Source of the DNA: Ailurus styani
Taxonomy: Eukaryota; Chordata; Mammalia; Carnivora; Ailuridae
Length of the DNA: 64,000 bases
Direction of reading: 5' to 3'
Assembly (NCBI GenBank): GCA_002007465.1
Contig: LNAC01000776.1
Coordinates: 1-64,000, forward strand
Part shown: positions 32,590-42,739 of the stretch, one piece after another
Layout: each line of letters begins with the position of its first letter
Numbering within the stretch: the first letter of the stretch is position 1
The notes under the pieces: model-generated
Seen by the model: only the letters and a program-made list of their open reading frames with translations
Database searches by the model: none
What the model was told of the DNA's origin: nothing
Program-made: the position numbers and the translations under genes

Positions 32590-32800
32590 CCAGTGGTCCT
32601 CACCCGGGGATGATTTTGCCCCAGAGGACATTTGGCCGTATCTGCTGGCGTTTATGGCTGCCACAACTCAGGGACGGGGGGGTCCACCTGTCCTCTAAAG
32701 GATGGAAGCCATGGCTGCTGCCAAATTTCTTATATCACAGAAGAGCCCCCACAAGAGAAGATGATCTAGCCCCAGCTGTCTGGTAGTGCCGAGGGGGGAA
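32590..32800 (+). mobile_element. MER20 (hAT-Charlie MITE)
   Basis: CAGTGGTCCTCACCCGGGGATGATTTTGCCCCAGAGGACATTTGG, then 'ctgccaaatttcttatatcacagaagagcccccacaa' and 'gtagtgccgagg' follow MER20 from its 5' terminal repeat to near its 3' end. Confidence 0.85.
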
Positions 32801-32959
32801 GCTAGAGCTCTGACCACTGTATTCGACCACCGCTTGCGGATAGTGCCTGGGTTACATCTTAGACAACTCATTTACCAAGACTAGGGAAAGACCAGTCGGA
32901 GGGAGACTATGAGTTGCTGTCTGGATACATCCAGCTGAAGTCCTCAAAGACTCCCAGGA

Positions 32960-33097
32960 AGAGACCAACTGAGGACACAGCAGGACAATGACCATCTATG
33001 AACCAGGAGGAGGGCTTTTACTAGATACTAAATCTGCTGGTGGCCCCTTGAACTTGGACTTCTCAGCCTCCAGAGCTCTGAGAAATAAGTGTTCCTT

Positions 33098-33102
<5 letters not shown>
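32960..33102 (+). mobile_element. MaLR LTR 3' fragment
   Basis: 'caactgaggacacagcaggac', then 'ccccttgaacttggacttctcagcctccagagctctgagaaataagtgttccttgttt' matches the 3' half of a MaLR LTR. Confidence 0.7.

Positions 33103-33130
<28 letters not shown>
33103..33130. repeat. A28 homopolymer
   Basis: 28 consecutive A. It follows the MaLR fragment and has no SINE body on its left, so its origin (LTR slippage or a retroposed tail) is unclear. Confidence 0.95.
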
Positions 33131-33132
<2 letters not shown>

Positions 33133-33615
33133 ACTTCCAAGAGAACATGACAGATGGCTGGATGCCTGCTGGGATCTGACGTTGGTTGAGGTAGGTTTCT
33201 ATTCCTGGAAACTGGACACACCCAGATACTTTCTACAGTTTATCTTGTGGTTGTTTGTTTATACCCCACCTTCTTCCAGAAAGGATGTAAAGCTGCTTAC
33301 AAGGATAAGGAAAAAACAATAGGCCATACAAGTTGGAAGTGGGACAGAAGAAGGCAAGAACACCAGGCTGAAGACATGCGGTGTGGAGCCAGCAGCAAGG
33401 CCTGAAAAGGGCCCTAACCATCTTTCTGGCTGTTGTAGAGTCGTTAGTAGGATTTTACTGGACCTGTGCCTCCCTGTCGCTGCTGACCTCCCTGGCTGAG
33501 CATTACTTCTCTCCTGCAGGTGGACCCTTAAATCGCATCTCTTGGCCTGTCTGTGGATGAGAAGAAAACTGGATATTCTTACTTTTAAGTTTCTGCTACA
33601 TAGTAGGGAAGCAGT
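33131..33615. other. Unassigned sequence
   Basis: A 134-codon minus-strand open frame (33259-33663) crosses this stretch, but no domain or splice context supports it. Confidence 0.35.
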
Positions 33616-33619
33616 AAAT

Positions 33620-34105
33620 AGTTGTTCAGAGACACTCTGGGCATCCAGCTGTGAACAGGACACAACCCTTCCCTTCCTGGGGCTGCCTTTCTAAGGGGGA
33701 GGTCAACCCAAAGCAGGCATTTGGTGCAGGCAATCATGGTTTTTTTTTTTTATCAGTTAAATTCATTCAATAGTTTCAAGGTGTCATTTATGCTATAACA
33801 AAACAAAAGGAGGAGTCAGGAAAGAAGGATGGGGATTGCATCAGATGGTGTGGTCAGGGGGCCGTTCTGAGGAGATGATGGAGCACTGTGCCCTGAAGGA
33901 GCCAGCCCCGCACAAAGTATGGGCTGTTCCAGGCCCAGGGAACAGCATGGGTGGATAGCACTGAGTGGAAAGAGCCTTGGCCTTTGAGAGACCCAAAGGG
34001 AGGCCTGAAGCGGGACAAGGGAGGTGAGGCTGGGAGGCAGAGAGGCAGGAAAATGGGCCAGGTTTTGGGAGGCATGGGAGAGGGTACAGGTTTTATTCCA
34101 AGTGC
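33620..34105 (-). mobile_element. LINE-2 3' region
   Basis: 'ggcatccagctgtgaacaggacacaacccttcccttcctggggctgcctttctaagggg', 'gccctgaaggagccag' and 'ccaggcccagggaacagcatgg' follow the L2 order in reverse. Confidence 0.55.
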
Positions 34106-34109
34106 AGGA

Positions 34110-34445
34110 GGGAGCTATGCAAGGACTGTGGGGTAAAGACCCGACTTTCCCAGCCTCCTTCATAAATGCAGTCATGTGACTGAAGCTGGCCACTGGCTGC
34201 AAGCTGAGGTGTAGCTTTGAAAGGAAGGAGTGGCCCCATCCTTGCTGCTCTATGGGATGCAGACTCAATGGCTGGAGCCCCAGCACCATCTTGGACTTGG
34301 AGGCAACCTTGAAAATAGAGGCTAGGAATGGAGATGCCATGAGGTAGATGGAGCCTGGATCCTGACACCATTGAGCTACCACACCACTCTTGGGTAGCCT
34401 AGTGCTGGATGCTTCTATGGGAAAGAGAAATGTCTCTCTTACTGA
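34110..34445 (+). mobile_element. MLT1-like LTR
   Basis: 'tttcccagcctccttcataaatgcagtcatgtgactgaagctggccac', 'ccccagcaccatcttggacttggagg' and 'agcctggatcctgacaccattgagctaccacac' are landmarks of an MLT1-class LTR. The 211-codon open frame at 33816-34451 (minus) is a by-product of this and the L2. Confidence 0.65.
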
Positions 34446-34754
34446 AGACATGGTTAGTGTGTGAGGTGTCCGTCACAGTTGAACCTAATCCTAACTGAAG
34501 GAGGTTTCCAGTGGGGAAGGACATGGTTCTCTTTACCATATAAGAGGTTCCCTTAGATTGTTGTGTGGAGAATGGACTAAAAGGGAATAGCATGGAAGCA
34601 GGGAGATGGGGTAGTGTCTGCTGCACCTGTCCAGGCAAATGTGTGAATGAATGTATAGATGAATGAATGAACGGCATGGTGCTGCCTGCTTTCTCATCGT
34701 CCCTGATGATCTACTCTCCTTTGCCTTTCTGTTGCATTAGCTGGTGAGCCTTCC

Positions 34755-35092
34755 TTAAAGGCTACTCGGCTGCCATAACCGAATATTGTAGGCTGGGTGG
34801 TTTAAACAACGGATATTTGTTTCTCACAGTTCTGGAAACTGACAAGTCCAAGATCAAGGTAGATGCAGTTCTTGGTGAAGGCCCTGTTCTTCCATGGCTG
34901 AGAAAGCAGGCTCTGATAGCTTTTCCTCTTCTTAAAGAGACACTCATTCCATCACAGGGGCCCCACCTCTGAACCTCATCTAAACCTAACTACCTCTCAT
35001 GGCCCCACCACCTGACACCCTCACATTAGGGGATTAGGGTTTATAGATTATGGGGAGGGCGAGGCTGAATTTTTACTTTCACAACAGTACTC
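34755..35092 (-). mobile_element. MaLR-type LTR
   Basis: 'ctactcggctgccataaccgaatattgtaggctgggtggtttaaacaacgg ... tctcacagttctggaaactgacaagtccaagatcaagg ... ccccaccacctgacaccctcacattagg' is a diverged MaLR LTR in reverse. Confidence 0.8.
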
Positions 35093-35094
35093 GG

Positions 35095-35905
35095 CTTCTG
35101 ACACCTGTGTTCACTAAGAGTGGGGGCTGGGGCATTCCCCACAACAAGCCACTCTGCAACATCAGCTGAGAATCCTGTAATTTAACTCTGTTCTGGTACT
35201 ATCTACCCGCAGATAGCATTGGGTCCCCCAGAGTGAGGCTTCAGTCCAAAAGACTGATCCCGTCTCACTGCAGATGCCTATTGTGAGAAGTGGGTCCCCA
35301 GGTTACTCACAACGTCTGTCCAGCTTGGCTACACATTGGGGATTTTCACCATCTCTTCTTCAGGTTAGATCCATTTGCCACAGCAGCTCACAGAACTCAG
35401 AAAAACACTTGCTTACATGTACCAGTTGACTAGAGGAGATGACAAAGGATACCGATGAACTGCCAGATGCGGGGGATACATAGATCAAGGTCTGGGAGGG
35501 TCCCGGGCATAGGAGCGTCTGTCCTCGTGGAGCTGGGTGCATCCCCTCCCTGGGACCTGGACGTGCTCACCAACCGGGAAGTTCTCTGAACCTTGTACAT
35601 TGGAAATTTTTACTGAGGCTTCTTCAGGTAGGCATGATAGACCCATAATCGCATTTTCAGCCCTTCTTCCTTCTCAGAAGAATGCGGGATGGGGCTGAAA
35701 ATTCCAAGCTTCTCACCGTGGCTCGGTCTTTCTGGCGGCCAGCCCCCCTTCCGGGAGCCCGACCCAGAATCACCTCATTAGAACTAAAAGATGCTCCTAT
35801 CACCCAGCAAGCTTCAAGGGTCTCAAGAGCTCTGTGCCAGGAACAGGGTAGAAAGACCCATATATGTGTCCTATTACTTCACAGGGTGCACAAATATTAA
35901 TTCCA
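35095..35905. mobile_element. Endogenous-retrovirus-type LTR, family uncertain
   Basis: 'acagcagctcacagaactcagaaaaacacttgcttacatgtaccag', 'gacgtgctcaccaaccgggaagttctctgaacc' and 'tcacccagcaagcttcaagggtctcaagagctctgtgccaggaacagg' match a widespread mammalian LTR. No gag, pol or env sequence accompanies it. Confidence 0.55.
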
Positions 35906-36099
35906 TAACATATGCTGATTGTACTTCCCTCCTTTTCCCCTTCCTGATCCCCAAGTTCACCAGTAAGTTCACCAGAATGAAGAGACCGGGAATGTCCCCG
36001 CCAACCCCATCTCCCAGCACATGCTTGAAGATTTTACCTTCCCTTCCATAGAAGGAAAAAGTCCCCTCAAATAAGAGAGAGGAGGGGAAGAGGCTTCTC
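35906..36099. other. Unassigned sequence
   Basis: Nothing recognised. Confidence 0.35.
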
Positions 36100-36240
36100 T
36101 TTGAGTATTAACCTTGGAAGGGTCCTTCGGGGTCATTGCATCCCCACTTTACAGATGGGGAAACTGATGCCCAGAAAGGGAAGGGACTTGCCCGTGGCCA
36201 CACAGTGTGTCAGTGGGACAGAAGTCATATAAGGTAGAAG
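36100..36240 (-). mobile_element. MIR fragment
   Basis: 'atccccactttacagatggggaaactgatgcccagaaagggaagggacttgcccgtggccacacagtgtg' is MIR in reverse. A second weak MIR-like piece follows at 36280-36350. Confidence 0.75.
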
Positions 36241-36354
36241 CTGGAAGAGGGTGTAAAAACCATACACCTCCCCTCCCCCACATTTAGAGAAGGGGAGATC
36301 GAGCCTCAGAGCAGGGAGGTGATGACAGCTAGGACAAGAACTCAGGACAGGGTC

Positions 36355-37985
36355 ACCATCATAGTGTGCAACCAGGGCGCCCCCCACAGAACCTGCACTT
36401 GCGCCTTAATTCTCTGCACTCGTGTCTGGAAATTCTCAATCGTTGGATCTGTAAATCTGTGTTTCGTAAGTGAAATCTGCTGGGACAGAAGAACCTACAC
36501 TTCGAGTTGGGAGCCTTGACGCAGCACGTGTGAGCCTGCCTCCCTCTGCCCTCCCAGGTGGGTTCTCAGCCCCCCGGCATCCCACCCCTGGCCCGGTCTG
36601 CTGCTCCCCACTCTCCCAGCCCCGTGCCTGCTACAACCAGCAGCAGGGGCCTGTGGATGGGAGGCTTGGCACGCACAGCCACCAGTTTCTCGGGATAGGA
36701 CACCCTAGCCGTCCCTGCCTGAGGTCGGCAGCCCCAGGCTGCATTCCCTGCACAGCCCTGCAGCACTGGGCCTCTTCCGCCATCTGATTCGGGAACCCGG
36801 GGCATCCCGGTATGGAAGTTGCAATATTTGGGGTGGCCTGTCCATCATGTGTTGGGGCCAAGGGCCCTTAGGAAAGCAGGGTGCCTCGCTCTACTTCCCT
36901 ATATTCCCCCAGGTACTTGGCAGTCCTCAAGAGAGAGTCCGCAAAAGAAAAAAAGCCTTATATTTTAGTACCTTTCACAGCACCTCTTTGCTACGTTGTG
37001 AACAAGGGGCCCTGCATTTCTCTTTGCAATTTCTCGTGCACTGGTACCTCCAGTGAGTTGGCAGGTCCTGACTCAGCACTTCGATCACTCTTCCATCAGC
37101 TTCCAGCTCTGACTGGGCAGCGCTGGCTTTTTTTATGGTCAACCTACTGTGCTCCAGGCCCCGAGCTCAGCACTGTTCCTCCATATCTGTTTGGAGGCTT
37201 CCAAGAACACAGGAGGTGTGGACTCATAATACCCATCAGATGCAATAGTACATAGTAGACTCATGTTAAAGGGGAGGGAGGGGAGGCACGAATAGGCTAA
37301 ATATGCCTCAGTTCCACAGCTGATGAGCAGGTGACGCAGGCTTCCTACCCAGGCAGCTTGTCCCCTTGTCCTGCTCTGATCTGTGGGCAGTGGAGGTGGG
37401 AGAAGGAAGGCCCAGTGTCTAGGAACTAGCTCTGGCTGCCTCTCCCTGCTGTGCAGGCCCCTGTGTTCCTCCCCACCTCCTCAGCAGGCTCACCCCGGGG
37501 CCCTCTGAGGGGAGGAGACCACGTGGTCCAGATCACTGTGTAACCAGGCAACCGTTCCAAGATGCTGCTTTTCCTTCATGCTCCTTCTGCCTTATTCAAT
37601 ATCTGCCAGGCAGGCAGGGCTCTTGGGAGCATCCAGAAAGACATCATTAAGAAATAAGGCTGACTGGGGAGGCCTGCGGGGATATCTAATATTCATCTCT
37701 TTGAGCCCTGTACCCCAAAGTCTTGAACCTGCCTGTTGAGGATTCTGAGAGTACGGTGGGAATCCAGATTGCCTTGGACTGGATCTTGATGGATAGGGTA
37801 TGGGGAAGACGGGGGCAGGGGGACACCTGGTGTCATGTTACATTTGACCCTCAGCTGCTCCCCCGACCCCCTTATGTCCCCTGGATGGAGGTTCATATAC
37901 CTTGCTCTCAGAAACAGCTCAAAGCTTAGAAATCTGCCTTGTGCTCATGCAGTTCTTGCCATCTGCAGTCAGGTGCGAGGTGAAG
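36355..37985. other. GC-rich unassigned stretch
   Basis: 36530-36810 is GC-rich with about 13 CpGs in 290 bp, below island threshold by my estimate. No gene was recognised. It contains an RFX-like site at 37540-37552. Confidence 0.35.
37540..37552. promoter_or_regulatory. RFX X-box-like motif
   Basis: GTAACC A GGCAAC. The second half-site is perfect and the first has one mismatch to GTTRCC. Spacer 1. Confidence 0.35.
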
Positions 37986-37989
37986 GGGA

Positions 37990-38140
37990 CAGCCAGGATT
38001 TGTTGAGCTCCTGTTATATTCCCTGTGCCAGACACTAGGGAAAGAAAAATGAGCAAGTCAGACCCCATTCCAATTTCACAGGTGGGAAAACAAAGGCTCA
38101 GATAGAAGCAGAAAGAAGTTGAATCTAGCTGATGACAACT
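37990..38140 (-). mobile_element. MIR fragment
   Basis: 'aggatttgttgagctcctgttatattccctgtgccagacac ... aatttcacaggtgggaaaacaaaggctcagatag' is MIR in reverse (or an L2/MIR mix). Confidence 0.55.
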
Positions 38141-38361
38141 TCTGCTTCTGCCTCTAGCAATGCTGCTCTTACTGGAACAAAGGGATGGAGGAGTCCTCTA
38201 GTTCAGGGGAAGCTGATGAACTTGGAGGCAAAGTGTCTCTTCCCGAGCCACACAGCTTGCTTGGCTCCAAGGTTATCAGGAGTTACTTGAGCTGTTCTTG
38301 GATTCAGTAACTGTTGGGAGCTCCAACCCATCCGTTCTGGGAAGCCCACTGCATTATGCCA

Positions 38362-38387
38362 GTGCTGACATCAGCGTGCTGACGTCA
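38362..38387 (+). promoter_or_regulatory. Tandem CRE/MARE-like sites
   Basis: GTGCTGACATCA at 38362-38373 and GTGCTGACGTCA at 38376-38387, a 14-bp-period direct repeat. The second contains the full CRE palindrome TGACGTCA. The TGCTGAC prefix also fits the CRE-type Maf recognition element. It lies in sequence not assigned to a repeat. Confidence 0.4.
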
Positions 38388-38471
38388 CTGTATCCCATGG
38401 GGTCATTCACTGGCGGCGGCAGCATAATGGAGTAGAGACTCATTCTTGCCTCTTAAGAGTGGGGGACTGGG

Positions 38472-38667
38472 CGGGCGCCTGGGTGGCTCAGTGGGTTAAA
38501 GCCTCTGCTTTTGGCTCAGGTCATGATCCCAGGGTCCTGGGATCCAGGCCGCATCAGGCTCTCTGCTCAGCAGGGAGCCTGCTTCCCACCCACCCCCGCC
38601 TGCCTCTCTGCCTCCTTGTGATCTCTCTCCCTCTGTGAAATAAATAAATAAAATCTTTAAGAAAAAA
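38472..38667 (+). mobile_element. SINEC, young subtype
   Basis: CGGGCGCCTGGGTGGCTCAGTGGGTTAAAGCC head and AAATAAATAAATAAAATC tail. TSD AAGAGTGGGGGACTGGG / AAGAGTGGGGGATTGGG (38455-38471 and 38668-38684). Confidence 0.97.
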
Positions 38668-38694
38668 AAGAGTGGGGGATTGGGGACAATTATT

Positions 38695-38819
38695 TCATGT
38701 CTTTGGGTCTCAGTTTCCTCCTCTGTAAAATGGGGCTGATAATAGTACTTACCTCATTGGATTCTTGTGAGGATTAAAGCAGATCATTTGTGTCATGTGC
38801 TGAATGCAATGTTGAATAT
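38695..38819 (+). mobile_element. MIR fragment, disrupted by two SINECs
   Basis: 'tcatgtctttgggtctcagtttcctcctctgtaaaatggggctgataatagtacttacctcattggattcttgtgaggattaaagc' is sense MIR. A SINEC follows directly. Confidence 0.85.
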
Positions 38820-38838
38820 TATTTGTATCAAGCTTTTT

Positions 38839-39021
38839 GAAAAACATTTTATTTATTTGAGAGAGAGAGAGAACATGAGTGGAGGGGGAGGGGCAAAGGG
38901 AGAGGGAGAAACAGACCCTCTCCTGAGCAGGGAGCCTAACATGGAGCTCGATCTGAGGACCCCAGGATCATGACCTGAGCCAAAAGCAGATGCTTAACTG
39001 ACTGAGTCACCCAGGTGCCCC
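38839..39021 (-). mobile_element. SINEC, older subtype
   Basis: AACATTTTATTTATTTGAGAGAG on the left, ACTGACTGAGTCACCCAGGTGCCCC on the right. TSD TATTTGTATCAAGCTTTTT / TATTTGTGTCAAACTTTTA (38820-38838 and 39022-39040). It faces the SINEC at 38472-38667 across 171 bp. Confidence 0.96.
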
Positions 39022-39040
39022 TATTTGTGTCAAACTTTTA

Positions 39041-39499
39041 TCACAGATATTTTCAAATCCTCAACCAGATAAAAAATAGGGCTTATAGCATAGTCTTTAT
39101 TTCTTTATTGGTATCCCAAAAGCCTAGGACTATGTCTGTAAAATAGTAAATATTCAACAATAAATGTTTTTTCAGTTACTGAAATTTTGGAAAAATTTGG
39201 AGTCAAGGTAAACACCAAAATGTAGACAAAGCTGTAGTTCTCTCTCAGCCAAGACTGAACTTAAGCAATTGTATGTCCAGCCTCTTCTTCCTTCCCTTGT
39301 CCCTCCCCAAACCTCCAGCCTCCTCTCAGGGGAACATAGAGCCCTGCCATTTCTTCTGTGATGTGAATTTAGCATCAAGGTGGCTCTCTTCCCAGGGGCA
39401 CTTGCATTCACAGTCTCCTTTGCAATTATGGAAATACTTCCATCGAAAAGAGGAGGTGGACCAGGGCGGACAGCTCCTCACGGAGTTCAGGGAATGAGG
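39041..39499. other. Unassigned sequence
   Basis: No gene or repeat recognised. Confidence 0.3.
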
Positions 39500-39840
39500 C
39501 TGAGACTGTCTGGCTATTCCCTGATCTTGACATCTAGGCTCTATCTCCCAGCTTCCCTTGCAGCCAAGAATGACTGTGTGACTGAGTTCTGGCCTGTGAA
39601 TGTGGGTGCAAATGATGTGCACCACTTCCAGCTCTGACCCGTCAAACTTGCCATGCACTGTCCCCTTGCCCGGCCATGATGGAGGTGGGGGAGTCTCCCG
39701 CCCCTCCCCCACATCGGAAGCACTGATTTAGGACTTTATCAGAGAGATGAACTTCTAGCATGGTAAGCCATTGAGTTTGAGGAGGGAGGTGGTTACCTGT
39801 TATAGCATCTAGTATTACCTTAGCTAATACAGTCACGAGG
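39500..39840 (+). mobile_element. MLT1-type LTR
   Basis: 'ctatctcccagcttcccttgcagccaagaatgactgtgtgactgagttctggcctgtgaatgtgg', 'gatgtgcaccacttccagctctgaccc' and 'gtaagccattgagtttgagg ... taccttagctaatacag' follow an MLT1-class LTR. Confidence 0.8.
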
Positions 39841-39868
39841 CAGGTGGCCACAAAGGGAAGTTGAGTCT

Positions 39869-39883
39869 GCTGCCCCCTGGTAT
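39869..39883 (-). promoter_or_regulatory. CTCF-like motif
   Basis: The minus strand reads ATACCAGGGGGCAGC, 13 of 15 positions. Confidence 0.4.
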
Positions 39884-39960
39884 TGCGTATGTAGGCCAAG
39901 GCAGCTGTGCAGGAAGCGCGACAAGGCCCAGGTTCTGCCTTCTTCATTTCCTACCTGTGC

Positions 39961-40490
39961 TTTTCTTCCAAAGGCTCTGAGCAAGCTACTGGAAAAAAAA
40001 AATCTTTAAAGTTGAGACACCCATCATTGCTTGATCATTCTCTTCTAAAGAGATTCTGGGAGAATCAGAGAGCTGGAAAGTAGGGCAAGGGTTCTTTGAT
40101 TTCAGCTCCGTTTTTTATTTTTGCCTTGGCTAAGAGTTTAGAGTTAAAAATTCCCTGAGGGAAGAGTTCTTGAAGCTCTCCCTTTGCTGCCTGCCTCTCC
40201 TTCCTTCCCTCCCTCCCGCCTCTTAGGGGGAATGTGGAAGCAGCAGCCTGGAATCCCAGCTGGTTCCACCACTTTTAGTGCCTGACCTCAGCCCAGGGTC
40301 TCTTCCTCCCCAGGGTCTTCATCTCCACATCTGTAGACTGAAGGTGATGCCACGTGCCTTGCTGGGTCCTTGTGGCTTAGAGATAAGATGTTAGAAGAAC
40401 GGCCCCAGGGGGGAAATGGCTCCTGCTTATATTATTGTTACTTCTAAACCTTGTGTTTCTCCGAATCTGTGTTTCTATTCAATTCCTCAC
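39961..40490. other. Unassigned sequence
   Basis: A weak MIR-like block ('cttcatctccacatctgtagactgaagg') occurs at 40310-40350. Nothing else was recognised. Confidence 0.35.
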
Positions 40491-40499
40491 TCACTGACC

Positions 40500-40985
40500 A
40501 TTTATGTAACAGGTAGTGAACAAAAAGACCAAGTCCTCACCCGCCAGCATACAACTTGCATTCTGGCAGAAAGCTAGATCTAATAGATGTGAGCAGACAC
40601 ATAACATAAATCCCAGTTGTAACAAGAGCCATAAAGCAAATGAACAGGTTGCTGAGAAAGACAGTGAGAGGTGAGAAGGTGAGACCCATGATGAATGGGG
40701 CAGTCAGGAAAGGCTTCTCTGAGAAGGTGGCATTTCTAGGAATCCCAAAAACGAAGAGGCAACCAGACGAGAGATGAGGTCCAGGAGAAACCCTCAGGGC
40801 GGGGAGAACAGCTGGAACAAAAGGCAGACAGGAGGCCAGCGTGACTGAAGCAGAGGGAGGGGCCCCAAGCTAGGAGGGGCCACATCCTGCCTGGCAGGCC
40901 ACAGGATAGAAGGCGAATTTTAAAAACATATAGCCAAGTGTAATGAGAAGTCATTTGAATAGGGAGCTTGTGTTCCAAGTGATAT
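40500..40985 (-). mobile_element. LINE-2 3' region
   Basis: 'ttatgtaacaggtagtgaacaaaaagaccaagtcctcacccgccagcatacaacttgcattctggcag', 'gtcaggaaaggcttctctgagaagg' and 'aacagctggaacaaaagg' follow L2 order in reverse. Confidence 0.65.
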
Positions 40986-40990
40986 TTTTA

Positions 40991-41160
40991 CAGTACTGGT
41001 TCTCTAAGTGTGCTCCCCAGACCAGCAGCATCCGTATCACCTCGGAACTTGTGAGAACCGGAAATCCTCAGGGCCACCCCAGACCTACAAAATGGAAACT
41101 CCAGGGTGGGGCTCAGCAGTCTGGGTTCTAACAAGCCTTCCAGGTGATGCAGATACTTCC
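40991..41160. mobile_element. MER5-type hAT MITE
   Basis: 'ggttctctaagtgtgctccccagaccagcagcatccgtatcacctcggaacttgtgagaaccggaaatcctcagggccaccccagacctac ... caagccttccaggtgatgcagata' follows MER5B-class closely. Confidence 0.8.
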
Positions 41161-41176
41161 CGTTGGGACAGGAAGC

Positions 41177-41372
41177 TCAGTGGTTCTCAATCCTGGCTGC
41201 ACAAAAAGAATCACAAAAGAATCCAGGAGCTTTAATGAGCTACGAATGTATGAACTATATACGAACCAAGCCTCCAAGACTCTGACGTTATTAGTCTGGG
41301 GTTGGCACCTAGGCATTGGTAGTTCATTAAAGGTGCCCTCACCCCGCCCCCGCCAGGGCATTCCAGTAGCTC
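41177..41372. mobile_element. MER5A-like hAT MITE
   Basis: TCAGTGGTTCTCAATCCTGGCTGCAC terminal repeat, 'aagaatcacaaaagaatccaggagctttaatgag', and 'ttggcacctaggcattggtagttcattaaagg'. It lies directly after another MER5 copy. Confidence 0.75.
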
Positions 41373-41720
41373 TGTGGCCAGGATCACAGTTCCAGTTGCC
41401 GGATGTAGGCTGGACTGGTGGGAGAAGGGTGAAGATGGAAGAAGACCGAGTAGGAGGCTGATGAGGTGGCCCAGGCGAGCAATGCTGGCAGCTTAGACCG
41501 AGGTGGCGACAGAGAATATGGAAGGGCATGAATAGATGCTAATATTTGTAAAAGGGGGAAAAAAAAAACAGGACTTTTAGATGGTTAGTATCTAGGGACA
41601 AAGGGTGGGGCTTAATTCAACATCGGATATTGAAAGTAACACCAGTATGAGCCTGGGAGCATGGGCTGAACACGGAGAATGGGGACCTAACGAGGTACAC
41701 CTTCTCTTTCTGCTTGGCAG

Positions 41721-41790
41721 TTAAGGCAGCAAAGATCACAGCCAAGTTGGCAAGTGCTGAGTTTCTCCTGCGTGATAAGAGGAGCTACAC
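41721..41790 (+). other. Candidate exon, 70 bp or longer, unknown gene
   Basis: The acceptor region is very good: branch-point CTAAC at 41687-41691 (A 30 bases from the AG), then CCTTCTCTTTCTGCTTGGCAG ending at 41720. Starting two bases in, one frame reads KAAKITAKLASAEFLLRDKR... and ends in a TAA at 41792, so this could be a terminal coding exon. The phase-0 frame is also open to about 41836. A donor-like CAC/GTAAAA lies at 41791. A stronger donor CAAG/GTGAGT at 42114 is MIR-derived and would give a 393-bp exon. The protein was not recognised. A lncRNA exon is equally possible. Confidence 0.25.
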
Positions 41791-41909
41791 GTAAAAGAAC
41801 CTTTTTCTTTTTTCCCCCCGAATGCTCTGTTTTATAGCCAAGTTGCTCCCGAACACTGGGAATAGGCAGCAGCAGGGACCACCTGGCCGAGTGATGTATC
41901 CAGGAGTGA

Positions 41910-41924
41910 CCAGGAGGGGGCGCG
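41910..41924 (+). promoter_or_regulatory. Strong CTCF-like motif
   Basis: CCAGGAGGGGGCGCG with upstream TGA. It has the AGGGGGCGC core, 13 of 15 to the consensus, and sits 190 bp past the candidate exon acceptor. Confidence 0.5.
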
Positions 41925-42024
41925 CCAGACTCGGAAATGTGCATTGCTGGGCGTGCGGTGAATCTTGTGGTTTCCAACCTAATTGTGAGAACGGGATTCA
42001 CTCTGAAAATAATCATCATATCTA

Positions 42025-42235
42025 CATCTACATATCTAAACAGCTACTATGTAGCCAATACTGTGCTAAGTGCTTTAGGTGTGCAGTCCCATTTAATCCT
42101 CAGAGCTCTACAAGGTGAGTGCTGTAAACATTCCCACTTTATGTATACTCAGAGTAGACACACGACTTGGCCTGTCACCCAGCTAGATGGTGGCAAAACT
42201 GGGCTTGATCTTCTAGCCTGTCTGACCCCGAAGGC
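42025..42235 (-). mobile_element. MIR SINE
   Basis: 'ctactatgtagccaatactgtgctaagtgctttagg ... catttaatcctcagagctctacaaggtgag' is MIR in reverse. Confidence 0.8.
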
Positions 42236-42334
42236 ATGTGGCCGTTTCTCTGTCAGAAGGGCCAAAATCCCCACCAGCTCTTTCTGAGCTTCAACTCACT
42301 CTCAGGAGAGATGCCTTGAGAAGGTGACATCACC

Positions 42335-42460
42335 CGAAAGAACAAAGCTTTTGAAATCAAACACCCGTAATTCTGCAACTCACTTACTATGTGATGGTGA
42401 GAAAGTTGCTGAGCCTCTCTGTACTTAAGTTTCTTTATCCCTAAAATGGGGTGAGATGAT
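42335..42460 (+). mobile_element. MIR SINE fragment
   Basis: 'caactcacttactatgtgatggtgagaaagttgctgagcctctctgtacttaagtttctttatccctaaaatgggg' is sense MIR, opposite to the copy just upstream. Confidence 0.8.
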
Positions 42461-42531
42461 GCTCGATCAATGACAGCTTTTCTGTCCTCGGCGGTTTCAC
42501 AGCGGGTAGAAACAGCTCTGGCGTGTCTGAG

Positions 42532-42739
42532 ACCTGTGCTGTCCAGCAGTGCTTTCTGTGAGGATGGAAACGCTCTCTACTTCCCTTGTGCAATAGGGTG
42601 GTCTGTAGCCACATGTGCTCCTGGGCAGCTGACATGCTGCTCATGCAACATTCAAGGGCTGACCTTTTCATTTTATTTAACTATAGTAAATTTAAATAAA
42701 CACATGTGGCTTGTGGCTACTGTATTGGATAATGCAGGT
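42532..42739. mobile_element. Small DNA transposon (MITE), family uncertain
   Basis: ACCTGTGCTGTCCAGCAG at the left and GTATTGGATAATGCAGGT at the right are imperfect inverted repeats. The internal 'tagccacatgtg ... aacacatgtggcttgtggctact' is a known mammalian dispersed element. Name not recalled with certainty. Confidence 0.55.

Noticed and set aside
33816..34451. 211-codon minus-strand open frame
   Set aside because: It covers an L2 and an MLT1-like LTR, has no domain and no ATG or splice context typical of a gene.
36470..36805. GC-rich frames on both strands with an acceptor-like CCCTCCCAG/G
   Set aside because: CpG density is below island level, both strands are open by composition, and no good donor pairs with the acceptor.
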